NCBI RefSeq assembly: GCF_014656195.1
Contig: NZ_BNBY01000023.1
Coordinates: forward strand, 1-64,000
Source: Kitasatospora xanthocidica
Lineage (GTDB): Bacteria; Actinomycetota; Actinomycetes; Streptomycetales; Streptomycetaceae
DNA length: 64,000 nt
Direction of reading: 5' to 3'
Part shown: positions 24,430 to 32,610 of the stretch, piece after piece
Layout: each line of letters starts with the position of its first letter
Position numbering within the stretch: the stretch's first letter is position 1
Program-made: the position numbers and the translations under genes
The notes under the pieces: model-generated
Told to the model about the DNA's origin: nothing
Databases searched by the model: none
The model's input: the letters and a program-made list of their open reading frames with translations, nothing else

Positions 24430-25929
24430 CTACGGCCCGACGTCGGCCCGTGCGGGGAGCCGGGTCCGGAAGGTGGTTGCCCCGGGGGTGTCGAGGACGG
24501 TGAGGGTCCCGCCGTGGACGGTGGCGATGTCGCGGGCGATCGGGAGGCCGAGGCCGGTGCCGCCGTCGTCGCGGCTGCGGGCGTCGTCGAGGCGGGCGAA
24601 GCGCTCGAAGATCTTCTCCCGGTCGGCGGGGTCGATCGGGGGGCCGTCGTTGGCGACGTCGAGGAGGGCCTGCCCGGTGGCCCGGTCGAGGCGGAGGGTC
24701 ACGGTGACGCGGTGTCCGGCGTGGCGTTGGGCGTTGTCGAGCAGGTTGGTCAGCAGGCGGCCCAGCCACAGGGGGTTCCCGTGGACGGCGACCGGCGCGG
24801 GTGCGTGGACGGTGACCGGGTGGGGCTCGTGGCCGCGGGCCGCGACGGTGGCGCGGACGAGGTCGGTGAGGTCGACGGGTTCGTGGGGCCAGTCGTGGCC
24901 CGTGGCGTCGAGGCGGGCGAGCAGCAGGAGGTCGGTGGCGAGGGTCTGGAGCCGTTCGGTGTCCTCCAGGGCGCCGGCCACCAGGCCGCCGCGGACGTCC
25001 GGGTCGGGGTGGGTGCGGGCGACTTCGAGCTGGGTGCGCAGGACGGTGAGGGGGCTGCGCAGTTCGTGGGAGGCGTCGGCGATGAAGCGGCGTTGGCGGG
25101 CCCCGGCGGCCTCCAGCCGTTCGAGCATGGCGTTCATGGTGCCCGCGAGGCGGGCGATCTCGTCGTCGCTGCGGGGTTCGGGGACGCGGCGGTCCAGGTC
25201 GCGGTCGCCGATGGCGGCCACCTCGGCGCGGATGGCTTCCACCGGGCGGAGGGCCCGGCCGGTCGCGCGCCAGGTGAGGGCGCCGACGGTGAGCAGCAGG
25301 ACGGCGCTCAGGGCGGCGAGCGCGGCGGTGGTGAGGTCCTCGGCGGCGTCGACGGTGCGCAGCGACGCGCCGACGTGGATGGTGACGGGGCCGGTGGGGG
25401 TGGCGGCGGTGACCGTGGTGACGCGCTGGTGGTGCTCGTCGCCCAGGGCGCCGAGGTTGAAGGTGGTGTGGCCGTCCCGGCGGTGGGCGGGTGTGAGGGG
25501 GGAGTGGCCGGCGAGGTTCTGGCTGGCGGCGACGACCCGGCCGTTCGCGTCCACGACCTGGATGAAGTCGGTGCCGTGGTCGAGCGGGAGCGGGCTGGCG
25601 AGGTGTCCGTCGGTGGCGAGCCGGGCGACGGCCAGGGCCTGTTCGCGGGCGCCGGTTTCGACGGTGCGTTCCAGGTTGGCGCGCAGCAGGAGGACGACGG
25701 CGGCCGAGGCGACGGCGAGGACCACGGCGACGCTGAGGCAGGCGGCGAGGGTGGTGCGGGCGCGGACCGAGCGCGGGGTCAGCCGGTCGGCGAGGGCCGC
25801 GAGACGCGGGTGCCGGTCGAGGCGGCGGTGGGCGGCCGCGCGGACGCGGGCGGCGAGGCGGGCGAGGGGGCGGCCGGGGACGCTGGCGAGCGGGCGGCCG
25901 AGGGTACGGCCGGGGGTGCGGTCAGCCAC
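24430..25929 (-). CDS. Two-component sensor histidine kinase
   Basis: 499 aa membrane sensor kinase. A basic cytoplasmic N terminus is followed by TM1 (about 60-82), an extracytoplasmic sensor region (83-198), TM2 (about 201-220), HAMP (221-275), and HisKA with the phosphorylated His288 in ADASHELRSPL. The ATPase domain carries LLTNLLDNAQRHA (N box), DVANDGPPI (G1) and GGTGLGLPIA (G2). It overlaps the response regulator gene by 8 nt. The group (regulator, kinase, divergent PepSY protein) is common in Streptomyces; the stimulus is unknown. Confidence 0.94.
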   Translation of the reverse strand: MADRTPGRTLGRPLASVPGRPLARLAARVRAAAHRRLDRHPRLAALADRLTPRSVRARTTLAACLSVAVVLAVASAAVVLLLRANLERTVETGAREQALAVARLATDGHLASPLPLDHGTDFIQVVDANGRVVAASQNLAGHSPLTPAHRRDGHTTFNLGALGDEHHQRVTTVTAATPTGPVTIHVGASLRTVDAAEDLTTAALAALSAVLLLTVGALTWRATGRALRPVEAIRAEVAAIGDRDLDRRVPEPRSDDEIARLAGTMNAMLERLEAAGARQRRFIADASHELRSPLTVLRTQLEVARTHPDPDVRGGLVAGALEDTERLQTLATDLLLLARLDATGHDWPHEPVDLTDLVRATVAARGHEPHPVTVHAPAPVAVHGNPLWLGRLLTNLLDNAQRHAGHRVTVTLRLDRATGQALLDVANDGPPIDPADREKIFERFARLDDARSRDDGGTGLGLPIARDIATVHGGTLTVLDTPGATTFRTRLPARADVGP

Positions 25930-26599
25930 CGTCGGCCGCCAGCCGGTAGCCGGCGCCGCGCACGGTCTGCACCGCCGCCCGCCCGTAGGGGGTGTCGATC
26001 TTGCGGCGCAGGGCGCTGACGTGGACCTCGACGGTGTTGGGGTCGCTGTCGAGGGCGCTGTCCCAGACCGCGTCGAGGATCTCGCGCTTGGAGACGGCTT
26101 CGCCGGCCCGGCGGGCGAGGTGGTCGAGGATGGCGAACTCGCGGGGTGTGAGGGCGATGGCGGTGCCCCCCCGGGTGCAGGTGCGGGCGGCGGAGTCGAC
26201 GACGAGGTCGCCCAGGACGGTGCGCCTGGGCGCGCGGCTGCCGATGCGGCGGGCGAGCGCCTTGAGGCGGGCGACGAGGACGACGAAGGAGAACGGCTTG
26301 GACAGGTAGTCGTCGGCGCCGGTGTCCAGTGCCTCGGCCTCGTCCCATTCGCCGTCCTTGGCGGTGAGCATCAGGATGCCGACGTCGCTGCCCGAGGCCC
26401 GCAGGCGTGAGCACACCCGGTAGCCGTTCAGGCCGGGCAGCATGATGTCGAGGACGACCACGTCGTAGGCGTGGTCCGTGGCCTTCGCCAGGCCGGTCAG
26501 CCCGTCGTGGGCCAGGTCGACGGTGAAGCCCTCCGCGGCCAGCCCGAGCTGAAGGGCTTGGGCCAGCCGACGTTCGTCCTCCACCACCAGTACGCGCAT
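25922..26599 (-). CDS. OmpR/PhoB-family response regulator
   Basis: 225 aa from ATG 26599 (a GTG two codons earlier is possible). The receiver domain has the acidic pocket VEDE, phospho-acceptor Asp51 in VVLDIMLPG, and Lys in YLSKPF. The C-terminal winged helix (about 128-222) carries LTPREFAILDHLA and the recognition helix DPNTVEVHVSALRRKI. It is partner of the kinase encoded downstream. CTTCAG repeats at its own promoter and TTCAC repeats upstream of the next operon are candidate targets. Confidence 0.95.
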   Translation of the reverse strand: MRVLVVEDERRLAQALQLGLAAEGFTVDLAHDGLTGLAKATDHAYDVVVLDIMLPGLNGYRVCSRLRASGSDVGILMLTAKDGEWDEAEALDTGADDYLSKPFSFVVLVARLKALARRIGSRAPRRTVLGDLVVDSAARTCTRGGTAIALTPREFAILDHLARRAGEAVSKREILDAVWDSALDSDPNTVEVHVSALRRKIDTPYGRAAVQTVRGAGYRLAADGG

Positions 26600-26633
26600 A
26601 CCCACCAGGGTGGCAGGTCCCGGCGGCGGGGAG

Positions 26634-26668
26634 CTGAAGACCCCTTCAGGTCTTCAGCCGATCTTCAG
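26634..26668. promoter_or_regulatory. CTTCAG repeat cluster between response regulator and PepSY genes
   Basis: Three CTTCAG copies (26644-26649, 26652-26657, 26663-26668) at 8- and 11-bp spacing, plus an inverted CTGAAG at 26634-26639, in a 139-bp divergent promoter region. Direct repeats near 11 bp fit autoregulation by the OmpR-type regulator, also controlling the PepSY gene. Confidence 0.6.
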
Positions 26669-26738
26669 CAACGCCCGGACATGCTGAGGCCATCGCCCGG
26701 GAACGGTCCCGGGCCGTTCGAGGAGAGGGGTGGGTACC

Positions 26739-27272
26739 GTGAGCGAGCCCATGGAGGCCGGGGAGCCGCTGGAGCCGCAGAAGGCCTCGGGCCGGACGCG
26801 TACGGGGCTGGGGCGGGCCGGGCGCTGGGTGCGCCGGCGCTCCGGGCGCTGGGTCGCGGTCGGCGCGGCGGTGGTCGTGCTCGGGGGCGGCGCCGTGGCG
26901 GTGGCGGTTCACCATCACGAGGGCGAGGGCCACGGTGACCGCAAGCTCGCGGGTGAGCGCGAGCGGCCCGACGGCCGGGACGGCAGGGACGGCCATGAGC
27001 GTGGTGCACACCACCGAGGCGGCAACGGAGAGCACGGGCAGGGTACGCACGGCGCGCCGGCGCCGCTGCCGGCGACCGGTGCGGGCGACGCGGTGGCCAA
27101 GGCCTCCTCGGCGGTGCCCGGCGGCAAGGTGGAGTCGCTGTCCCCGGCCACCGAGCAGGGCGGCGGCCGCGCCTGGCAGGCCGTGGTCGTCGGTCCGGAC
27201 GGTGTGCGACACCTGGTGACCGTCGACGGCACCGACGGCACGGTCACCGGCAACACCGTCCTGGGCGGTTGA
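26739..27272 (+). CDS. Membrane-anchored PepSY-domain protein
   Basis: 177 aa. A basic cytoplasmic segment is followed by one transmembrane helix (about 40-60, WVAVGAAVVVLGGGAVAVAV), a His/Gly/Asp-rich linker (about 61-105) and a C-terminal PepSY module (VAKASSAVPGGKVESLSPAT, then WQAVVVGPDGVRHLVTVDG). GTG 26739 is favoured by AGGAGAGG upstream; other in-frame starts at 26730 and 26751 exist. Divergence from the two-component genes suggests it is a regulon member and possibly a feedback or envelope-stress protein. The His-rich linker might bind metal. Confidence 0.82.
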   Translation: MSEPMEAGEPLEPQKASGRTRTGLGRAGRWVRRRSGRWVAVGAAVVVLGGGAVAVAVHHHEGEGHGDRKLAGERERPDGRDGRDGHERGAHHRGGNGEHGQGTHGAPAPLPATGAGDAVAKASSAVPGGKVESLSPATEQGGGRAWQAVVVGPDGVRHLVTVDGTDGTVTGNTVLGG

Positions 27273-27331
27273 CCCACCCGTCCCGTCGGCGCGGCCCCGG
27301 GCCGCGCGTCATCGAAAGGAGCGCCGTCGTC

Positions 27332-28132
27332 TTGGGCGCCACGACAGTCCCCCAGCGGACGCATCCGGGTCAGGGCGCGTCCGCCGGGCCCGCCTGGAGC
27401 AAGGTCCCGCAGGTCACGGCGGTGTTCTGGGTGGTCAAGATCCTCACCACCGGGATGGGCGAGACCACCTCCGACTACCTGGCCCGGGTGCTGGGGCCGG
27501 TGCCGGCCGTCGGCTCGGCCGCCCTGCTGCTGGCGGCCGTGCTGTTCGTCCAGGCCCGTGCCCGCCGCTACGTCCCGGTCGTGTACTGGGCGGCGGTGGT
27601 CATGGTCAGCGTGTTCGGCACCATGGCGGCCGATGTCGCGCACGTCGCGCTCGGCGTGCCGTACGCCGTGTCCGCGGTGGCGTTCGCCGTAGCCCTCGCC
27701 CTGGTGTTCGTCCTGTGGCGGCGCACCGAGGGGACCCTCGCGGTGGAGACGGTCGCCGGCGGGCGCCGTGAGGTCTTCTACTGGTGCGCGGTGATGGCCA
27801 CCTTCGCGCTCGGCACCGCCGTCGGTGACCTGACCGCGGCCACCCTGGGCTGGGGCTACCTGCCCTCCGGGCTGCTGTTCGCCGCGCTGATCGCGCTGCC
27901 GGCACTCGCCCACTGGCTGTCCGGCCTCTCGCCCGTCCTCACGTTCTGGTGGGCCTACGTCCTCACCCGGCCGCTGGGCGCCTGCTTCGCCGACTGGGCC
28001 GGGGTCAGCCACGAGCGCGGCGGCCTCGACCTCGGCACCGGCCCGGTCAGCCTCACGCTCGCCGTGGTCATCGTGGCGGCCGTGGTGTGGCTGACCACGG
28101 CCGAGCGCCGCGAACCCCGAGCATTGGCCTGA
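27332..28132 (+). CDS. COG4705-like integral membrane protein
   Basis: 266 aa, about 8 transmembrane helices in two similar halves. The half signatures are VFWVVKILTTGMGETTSDYL and FYWCAVMATFALGTAVGDL, each ending near an acidic residue in the membrane (GETTSD, GTAVGD), as in the uncharacterised COG4705 family. TTG 27332 is chosen because GAAAGGAG lies at the right distance; the in-frame sequence upstream is not family-like. The gene follows the PepSY gene by 59 nt and precedes a DedA gene, suggesting one envelope-related transcript. Function unknown. Confidence 0.8.
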   Translation: MGATTVPQRTHPGQGASAGPAWSKVPQVTAVFWVVKILTTGMGETTSDYLARVLGPVPAVGSAALLLAAVLFVQARARRYVPVVYWAAVVMVSVFGTMAADVAHVALGVPYAVSAVAFAVALALVFVLWRRTEGTLAVETVAGGRREVFYWCAVMATFALGTAVGDLTAATLGWGYLPSGLLFAALIALPALAHWLSGLSPVLTFWWAYVLTRPLGACFADWAGVSHERGGLDLGTGPVSLTLAVVIVAAVVWLTTAERREPRALA

Positions 28133-28150
28133 GGACCGCCCCTTCACCCG

Positions 28151-28237
28151 CCCGGCCAAGCCGCCCGGCCAACCGGCCCGGCCAACCCGCCACCCGTCCG
28201 ACCCGCCACCCGTCCGACCCACCACCCGTCCGACCGA
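28151..28237. repeat. Two adjacent minisatellites upstream of the DedA gene
   Basis: Three 13-bp units beginning CCCGGCCAA (28151-28189) are followed directly by three 16-bp units beginning CCACCCGTCCGACC (28190-28237). They fill most of the 134-bp gap between the COG4705-like and DedA genes. Confidence 0.85.
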
Positions 28238-28266
28238 TCCGCTCCCGCGAAAGGGCGCCGCACGCG

Positions 28267-28914
28267 ATGAACCTGTCGTCGAGCCTTCTGGCCGTCAACC
28301 CGTTGGACGCGGGATCACTCCTCGGCGCGTTCGGCGCCCTCGGGATCGCCGTGGTGCTGTTCGCCGAGACCGGCCTGCTGGTCGGCTTCTTCCTGCCCGG
28401 CGACTCGCTGCTGTTCACGGCGGGCCTGCTGTGCACCACCGGCACCCACGGCGGCCCGCACCTGGACCTCGCCCAGGTCCTCGCCGCCTCGGCCGTCGGC
28501 GCCCTCGCCGGCGCCCAGGTCGGCTACCTGCTCGGCCGCCGCGGCGGCCGGGCCCTGCTCGCCCGCTCCCGCAACAAGCGCCTCCACGAGGGGGCGGCGC
28601 GGGCCGAGGAGATCCTGCACCGCTACGGGCACGCCAAGGCCGTCGTCCTGGCCCGCTTCGTCCCGGTGGTACGCACCGTCCTCAACCCGCTCGCGGGCGC
28701 GCTCGGCGTCAGCGCCCGCACCTTCACCCTCTGGCAGGTCGTCGGCGGCCTGGTCTGGACGTTCGGACTGGTCCTCGCCGGGTACGCGCTCGGCTCCTCC
28801 GTACCGAACGTCGACCACTACCTGCTGCCCATCGTCGCCGTCGTGGTCGTGGTGTCCCTGCTGCCGCTCGTCCTGGAACTGCTGCGCTCGCGCCGCCGGG
28901 ACGGCAGGCGCTGA
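28267..28914 (+). CDS. DedA-family membrane protein
   Basis: 215 aa DedA/SNARE-associated family protein. Markers are AETGLLVGFFLPGDSLLFTAG, GAQVGYLLGRRGG, and the VVLARFVPVVRTVLNPLAGA motif with the conserved Arg/Pro pair; about 4-5 membrane segments. Family members act in undecaprenyl-phosphate or lipid recycling (PopT-type flippases) and envelope homeostasis. The ATG at 28267 follows GAAAGG by a somewhat long gap. It fits the envelope theme of the two-component cluster. Confidence 0.9.
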   Translation: MNLSSSLLAVNPLDAGSLLGAFGALGIAVVLFAETGLLVGFFLPGDSLLFTAGLLCTTGTHGGPHLDLAQVLAASAVGALAGAQVGYLLGRRGGRALLARSRNKRLHEGAARAEEILHRYGHAKAVVLARFVPVVRTVLNPLAGALGVSARTFTLWQVVGGLVWTFGLVLAGYALGSSVPNVDHYLLPIVAVVVVVSLLPLVLELLRSRRRDGRR

Positions 28915-28969
28915 CGGCCGGCGCCCTGGCACCCGCCCCCGAATACCCGCGTCGTCCACGCTCCGACCG

Positions 28970-29467
28970 TTACCAGCGTCCCTCACCTGCCGGTGGCCAG
29001 CCCTGCCCGGGGGCCTGCCGGCCGGGTGGAGTCGCCGCGGGCCGCAGGGGGGTGACCCGGGCGGTGTCCGAGGAGGTGCGGAGCGTCTGCGTCGCGGCGG
29101 GCAGTCGGGTGGCCGCGGGGGAGGGTACGGGGGCGTGGGCGGGGACCCGATCCAGGCGTAGGACGAAGTTCGGGTAGTCCAGCGGCTTGCCGGGGAAGTC
29201 CTGGTCGCTGCTGGTCAGCAACTGGCCGAGGACGCCGTCGCGTTCGAGGAGGGGACCGGGAATCACCCGCACGTTGGGTCGCCATCTGCGGTCCCACGGC
29301 AGGTACTCCAGCGACAGCGTCCAGCTCTCCTCGTCCACGGCCAGCGTGGCGCCCGGCCGGCCGGGGAGCACCCGGGTCCCGTAGGGGCCGCGGACGACCG
29401 CCCGTTGCTCGAAGTCGGAATTCCGCGTGAGCACGGTGATCCTCCACGGGCCGTGGAATGTGAGCAT
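28970..29467 (-). CDS. Hypothetical protein, unknown function
   Basis: 165 aa. The first 110 residues look globular and beta-rich (GPWRITVLTRNSDFEQRAVV, SWTLSLEYLPWD), while the last 55 are Pro/Ala/Thr-rich and probably disordered. There is no known motif or membrane segment. It may be related to Streptomyces housekeeping proteins of unknown role. It is transcribed alone, convergent with the DedA gene. Confidence 0.6.
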   Translation of the reverse strand: MLTFHGPWRITVLTRNSDFEQRAVVRGPYGTRVLPGRPGATLAVDEESWTLSLEYLPWDRRWRPNVRVIPGPLLERDGVLGQLLTSSDQDFPGKPLDYPNFVLRLDRVPAHAPVPSPAATRLPAATQTLRTSSDTARVTPLRPAATPPGRQAPGQGWPPAGEGRW

Positions 29468-29646
29468 GGCCGCGTTCCTGACGTCGTCGCGCGCCGCCGA
29501 CCGGCCCGCACCCGACCTGGTCCACGGCTCAGCACCGCAGGGGCGTTCACCCGGGCGGCGAGGAGGGCGGCGTGGACGGCCCGACGGCGGGCAGAGCCGG
29601 AGCCCGGGTGCGGGGGCGGCCCGGGGCGGATGCGAGGGTAGGCCTC

Positions 29647-30729
29647 GTGAACGAGACGATCATGGCAACCGCCCGCGAACGAGCCGCCCGGCACCGGCGC
29701 GCGTTCGACCTCCGCTTCGAGGCCTACTTCGCCGCCCTGCCCGAGCGCCTCGACACACCGCCGCTCAGCCGCTTCACCCCGCGCTGCCTGGAGCTGCTGC
29801 GGGACCTCTCGCTGCGCGGCGGCAAGCGGCTGCGGGTCGCCCTGCTGTACGAGGCCGCCCGGCTGGTGACCACCGACCCGGTGCCCGGCCTGGCGGAGGC
29901 CGCGCTGAGCATCGAACTGCTCCAGACGCACGGGCTCGTCCACGACGACATCATCGACGACGCGCCCGTACGCCGGGGCGGCCCCTCCACCTACTACGCC
30001 TACCGCGAGGAGTTCCCGGAGGCGGACCGCACCGCACTCGGCCTGGCCGTCCTGGCCGGGGACCTCGCCGCCTTCCTCGCGATGCGGGTCCTGCTGGAGG
30101 CGGACGTCCCGGCCGAGCTGCGCCAGGCGATGCTGGAGGTGCAGCTGAACGCCGGCGCCCAGACGGTCGCCGGCCAGATCGTCGACCTCGAACGCGACTT
30201 CCGTCCGCTCCCGGACGAGGAGTTCCTGCACACCGTCTGCGAGTACAAGTCCACCCGGTACTCCGTGCTCGCCCCGCTGCGGCTGGGGCTGCTGGCGGCC
30301 GGCGAGGACCTGGCCCGCCACGACGCACGGCTGCGCCGGTACGCGACGCTGGTCGGCATCGGCGGCCAGCTGCGCGACGACTACCTCGACCTGTTCGGGG
30401 ACGAAGGCGCCACCGGGAAGTCCACCGGCGCCGACCTGCGTGCGGGGCGTCGCAGCTACGCCGTGACCGCTCTGCTGGCGGGCGCGGACGAGGCGCAGCG
30501 GGCCGTGGTGGAGTCCGCGCTCGGGGACCCGCACTGCCCCGCCGAGACGGTCGAGCGCGTCCGCGAGCTGGCCCGGCTGCTGGGCGTGGACGGGAAGCTC
30601 CGCTCGGACATGCGCCGCTGTGCCGAGGCGGCCCGTGCCGAAGCCGAGGGCTGGCGCCCGCACTGGCGCGCGGAGGCGGTGGCCTTCTTCGAGGGCCTGC
30701 CGCTGTCGAACGTGGTGCCGGGCGGGTGA
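29647..30729 (+). CDS. Polyprenyl synthetase family protein (all-trans prenyl diphosphate synthase)
   Basis: 360 aa. The first Asp-rich motif is DDIIDD after the LLQTHGLVHDD helix, the second is DDYLD in GGQLRDDYLDLFGD, with GGKRLRV for pyrophosphate binding and KSTRYSVL. Reaction is chain elongation of allylic diphosphates with IPP, product probably C15-C20 or longer. The usual upstream partners (terpene cyclase, phytoene synthase) are absent, so it may supply general prenyl diphosphate or a distant cluster. The start is GTG 29647 or ATG 29662; both lack a strong ribosome-binding site. Confidence 0.9.
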   Translation: MNETIMATARERAARHRRAFDLRFEAYFAALPERLDTPPLSRFTPRCLELLRDLSLRGGKRLRVALLYEAARLVTTDPVPGLAEAALSIELLQTHGLVHDDIIDDAPVRRGGPSTYYAYREEFPEADRTALGLAVLAGDLAAFLAMRVLLEADVPAELRQAMLEVQLNAGAQTVAGQIVDLERDFRPLPDEEFLHTVCEYKSTRYSVLAPLRLGLLAAGEDLARHDARLRRYATLVGIGGQLRDDYLDLFGDEGATGKSTGADLRAGRRSYAVTALLAGADEAQRAVVESALGDPHCPAETVERVRELARLLGVDGKLRSDMRRCAEAARAEAEGWRPHWRAEAVAFFEGLPLSNVVPGG

Positions 30730-30805
30730 GCGGGCGGGTGAGTGGGGGCCCGGGTTCCGAAGAGCCCTCGCGTCACCGAGGGGCCTTCGGCTTGCCCGGG
30801 CCGGG

Positions 30806-31033
30806 TCAGAGCTTGAACATCGCCGTGTACGGGTGGGCGATGCGTTCCTGTCGTGCGCCGAAGTCGACGAGTACCGCGATGTCGCCCTGACCCTCGACGC
30901 CGATGACCCGGCCGAGGCCGAATCCGTCATGGGTGACCCGGTCGCCGACGGCGAAGTGCTTGCGTGGTGGCTCCGCCGGTCTCTTGAAGGGGCTGGTGGG
31001 CAGGGGGCGGCGGCCTGCAGAATAATTTGTCAT
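30806..31033 (-). CDS. Small protein with CarD/UvrD-C-like beta-barrel domain
   Basis: 75 aa. After a basic Pro-rich N terminus the sequence FAVGDRVTHDGFGLGRVIGV and the following IAVLVDFGARQERIAHPY match the SH3/Tudor-like fold seen at the C terminus of UvrD/PcrA helicases and in CarD-type RNA polymerase binders. The ATG at 31033 has GGTGGGA upstream; longer frames are not supported. Such small stand-alone proteins probably touch RNA polymerase, but direct function is unknown. It is divergent from the cold-shock gene. Confidence 0.75.
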   Translation of the reverse strand: MTNYSAGRRPLPTSPFKRPAEPPRKHFAVGDRVTHDGFGLGRVIGVEGQGDIAVLVDFGARQERIAHPYTAMFKL

Positions 31034-31432
31034 TCCCACCAGTATGCGCCCGGAAACGTCGGCGTGGGCCGCTCCGGCGCGGTCGAGACCGAGTCGGTAC
31101 CGCATCACCCTTCCCGGGGATCCCGCGGCCCCCGAGGGTGCGGCGGCAGGCTCAAAGGGGCTGGTCCGCACGCGTGTTGACCGTCCTCCCGGACCGCTGC
31201 CGGCCGTCGCGGGGGGAGGCCCCGGAAAATCGGGGGTGAAGCGTCCCACCACGGCGGGCCGCGGCCTGCTACAGTCGACTTAGTTGCAGTAGTGGTTCCC
31301 ATGAACTTTGTGTGCGCCTGCTGATGTATTGCAGGCGCATTTTTTGTTCCCCGGTTCTTCCGGTGGGCACTCCATGCGGTGACTCGAAGTTCGCACGGTG
31401 CGTGCTTCGGACAGCCTTGAAGGAGATATTTA
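31034..31432. other. Intergenic region with long cold-shock leader
   Basis: 399 bases with no protein gene. It contains the divergent promoters and an about 130-150 nt leader of the cold-shock gene, which is AT-richer than its surroundings and includes a terminator-like hairpin at 31313-31345. TACAGT at 31270-31275 could be the -10 box of the cold-shock transcript. Confidence 0.6.
31313..31345 (+). terminator. Intrinsic terminator inside the cold-shock mRNA leader
   Basis: TGCGCCTGC (31313-31321) and GCAGGCGCA (31331-31339) form a perfect 9-bp stem with a 9-nt loop, followed by six T residues (31340-31345). It sits 88 nt before the start codon, so it should stop part of the transcripts and may release a short RNA. 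Confidence 0.8.
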
Positions 31433-31636
31433 ATGGCTAATGGCACTGTGAAGTGGTTCAACTCGGAGAAGGGCTTCGGCTTCATCGAGCAGGAGGGTGG
31501 CGGCCCCGACGTCTTCGCCCACTACTCGAACATCAACGCCAACGGCTTCCGTGAGCTGCTCGAGGGCCAGAAGGTCGAGTTCGACGTCACGCAGGGCCAG
31601 AAGGGCCCGCAGGCGGAGAACATTCGCCCCCTGTAG
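31433..31636 (+). CDS. Cold-shock domain protein (CspA family)
   Basis: 67 aa single-domain cold-shock protein, an OB-fold RNA chaperone. RNP1 is KGFGFI, RNP2 is DVFAHY, and GTVKWFNSEKG is the standard N terminus. The ATG follows GAAGGAG at 9 nt. The long leader with a terminator hairpin suggests control by attenuation or temperature-dependent folding, as for other csp genes. A 16-bp-arm palindromic terminator follows the gene. Confidence 0.97.
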   Translation: MANGTVKWFNSEKGFGFIEQEGGGPDVFAHYSNINANGFRELLEGQKVEFDVTQGQKGPQAENIRPL

Positions 31637-31669
31637 TTCTGCTGTGAGGGCATCCGCCTGAGCAGTGAG

Positions 31670-31701
31670 GGGCCCGCACCGCGCATGCGCGGTGCGGGCC
31701 C
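31670..31701. terminator. Terminator of the cold-shock gene
   Basis: A perfect 32-bp palindrome with 16-bp arms (GGGCCCGCACCGCGCA and its complement), 34 nt after the stop codon. It has no U-tract but is very stable. Confidence 0.8.
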
Positions 31702-31786
31702 TTCGGCATTCCCACGGCACCTCGCGATTTCCGCGACACCTCGCGGCCTGCGCCGACGCCCGGGCCGTGGGGCCTTTCTGCTGAAC

Positions 31787-31792
31787 TAGACT
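31787..31792 (+). promoter_or_regulatory. -10 box of a leaderless monooxygenase transcript
   Basis: TAGACT ends 6 nt before the ATG at 31799, which puts the transcription start at the A of the start codon. There is no Shine-Dalgarno sequence, as expected for a leaderless mRNA. Confidence 0.7.
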
Positions 31793-31798
31793 CGGCAC

Positions 31799-32122
31799 AT
31801 GATCTTCATTGTCGTGAAATTCCAGGTCAAGCCCGAATACGCCGAGTCGTGGCCGGCCCTCGTGGAGGACTTCACGCGCGCGACCCGGGACGAGCCCGGC
31901 AACCTGTGGTTCGAGTGGTCGCGCAGCGTCGAGGACCCGCACACCTACGTCCTCACCGAGGCGTTCCAGGACGGTGCCGGTGAGGCGCACGTCACCTCGG
32001 ACCACTTCCGGGCCGCGATGGAGACCATGCGTCCGCTGGTCGAGCGCGCGCCGCAGATCGTGAGCACCGTCATCGAGGGCGCCGACGGGTGGTCCAAGAT
32101 GGGCGAGCTCGGTCTCGACTGA
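31799..32122 (+). CDS. ABM-domain protein, putative quinol monooxygenase (YgiN-like)
   Basis: 107 aa dimeric alpha/beta-barrel protein of the antibiotic biosynthesis monooxygenase (ABM) fold: IFIVVKFQVKPEYAESWPAL at the first strand, FTRATRDEPGNLWFEWSRS, and YVLTEAFQDGAGEAHVTSDH. Family members include quinol monooxygenase YgiN and small cofactor-free oxygenases; no specific substrate is indicated. Translation probably starts on a leaderless mRNA. A strong hairpin terminator follows. Confidence 0.87.
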   Translation: MIFIVVKFQVKPEYAESWPALVEDFTRATRDEPGNLWFEWSRSVEDPHTYVLTEAFQDGAGEAHVTSDHFRAAMETMRPLVERAPQIVSTVIEGADGWSKMGELGLD

Positions 32123-32159
32123 GCGCCGACGGCGCCGACGAGCGCCGACGAGGACCGGA

Positions 32160-32196
32160 CGAACCGGCGTGACGGGGTTCCCGTCACGCCGGTTCG
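32160..32196. terminator. Terminator between the ABM gene and the secreted repeat protein gene
   Basis: A 17-bp perfect stem, CGAACCGGCGTGACGGG (32160-32176) with its complement (32180-32196), 3-nt loop. It lies between convergent genes and probably acts in both directions. Confidence 0.85.
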
Positions 32197-32217
32197 GCTT
32201 CTCCCGGCGCGCGGGCC

Positions 32218-32610
32218 TCAGCCCGTGATCGGCCTCAGCGCGGCGGTCATCGTCGCCGCCATGCCGGAGGCGCCGTTGTAGGAGCCGACGGTGGCGTCGT
32301 GGTAGGCGTTCACGATGTCGTCGCCGGCGACCTGGTTGCGGTCGCCGATGATGACGGTGCCGTAGTTGCCGCCGGTGGCCTGGGCGGCCTCCATGGCGGC
32401 ACCGGCCACCCCGCTCCCGCCGTTGTGGGAGCCGACGGTGGCGTCGTTGCCGGCGTTGATGATGTCGTAGCCGGCGACCTGGTTGTCGTCGCCGATGATC
32501 ACCGTCCCGTGGTTGCCGCCGGAGACGACCTCGGCGCTCGCGGCGGTCGGTACGGCGGCGAGGCCGGCGGCGGCGAGCAGGACGAGCGTCCGGGCGATGT
32601 GACGGTTCAT
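32218..32610 (-). CDS. Small secreted protein with two GTVIIGD repeats
   Basis: 130 aa. A signal peptide (1 to about 26, ending AAASA-like TAASA) precedes two copies of an about 45-residue repeat. The core is GTVIIGDDNQVAGYDIINA then DATVGSHNG in copy 1, and GTVIIGDRNQVAGDDIVNA then DATVGSYNG in copy 2. The Gly/Asn/Gln pattern with alternating Val/Ile resembles short beta-solenoid or amyloid-forming repeats of surface proteins. There are no cysteines, sortase signal or chaplin domain. Function unknown; a secreted surface-assembly role is possible. ATG 32610 has no strong ribosome-binding site. Confidence 0.8.
   Translation of the reverse strand: MNRHIARTLVLLAAAGLAAVPTAASAEVVSGGNHGTVIIGDDNQVAGYDIINAGNDATVGSHNGGSGVAGAAMEAAQATGGNYGTVIIGDRNQVAGDDIVNAYHDATVGSYNGASGMAATMTAALRPITG

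Noticed and set aside
24349..26410. Long plus-strand frames opposite the two-component genes
   Set aside because: The minus-strand kinase and response regulator have complete motifs; the plus-strand frames are shadows.
32218..32610. Secreted repeat protein as chaplin or rodlin
   Set aside because: It lacks the chaplin Cys pair and domain and has no rodlin-like sequence.
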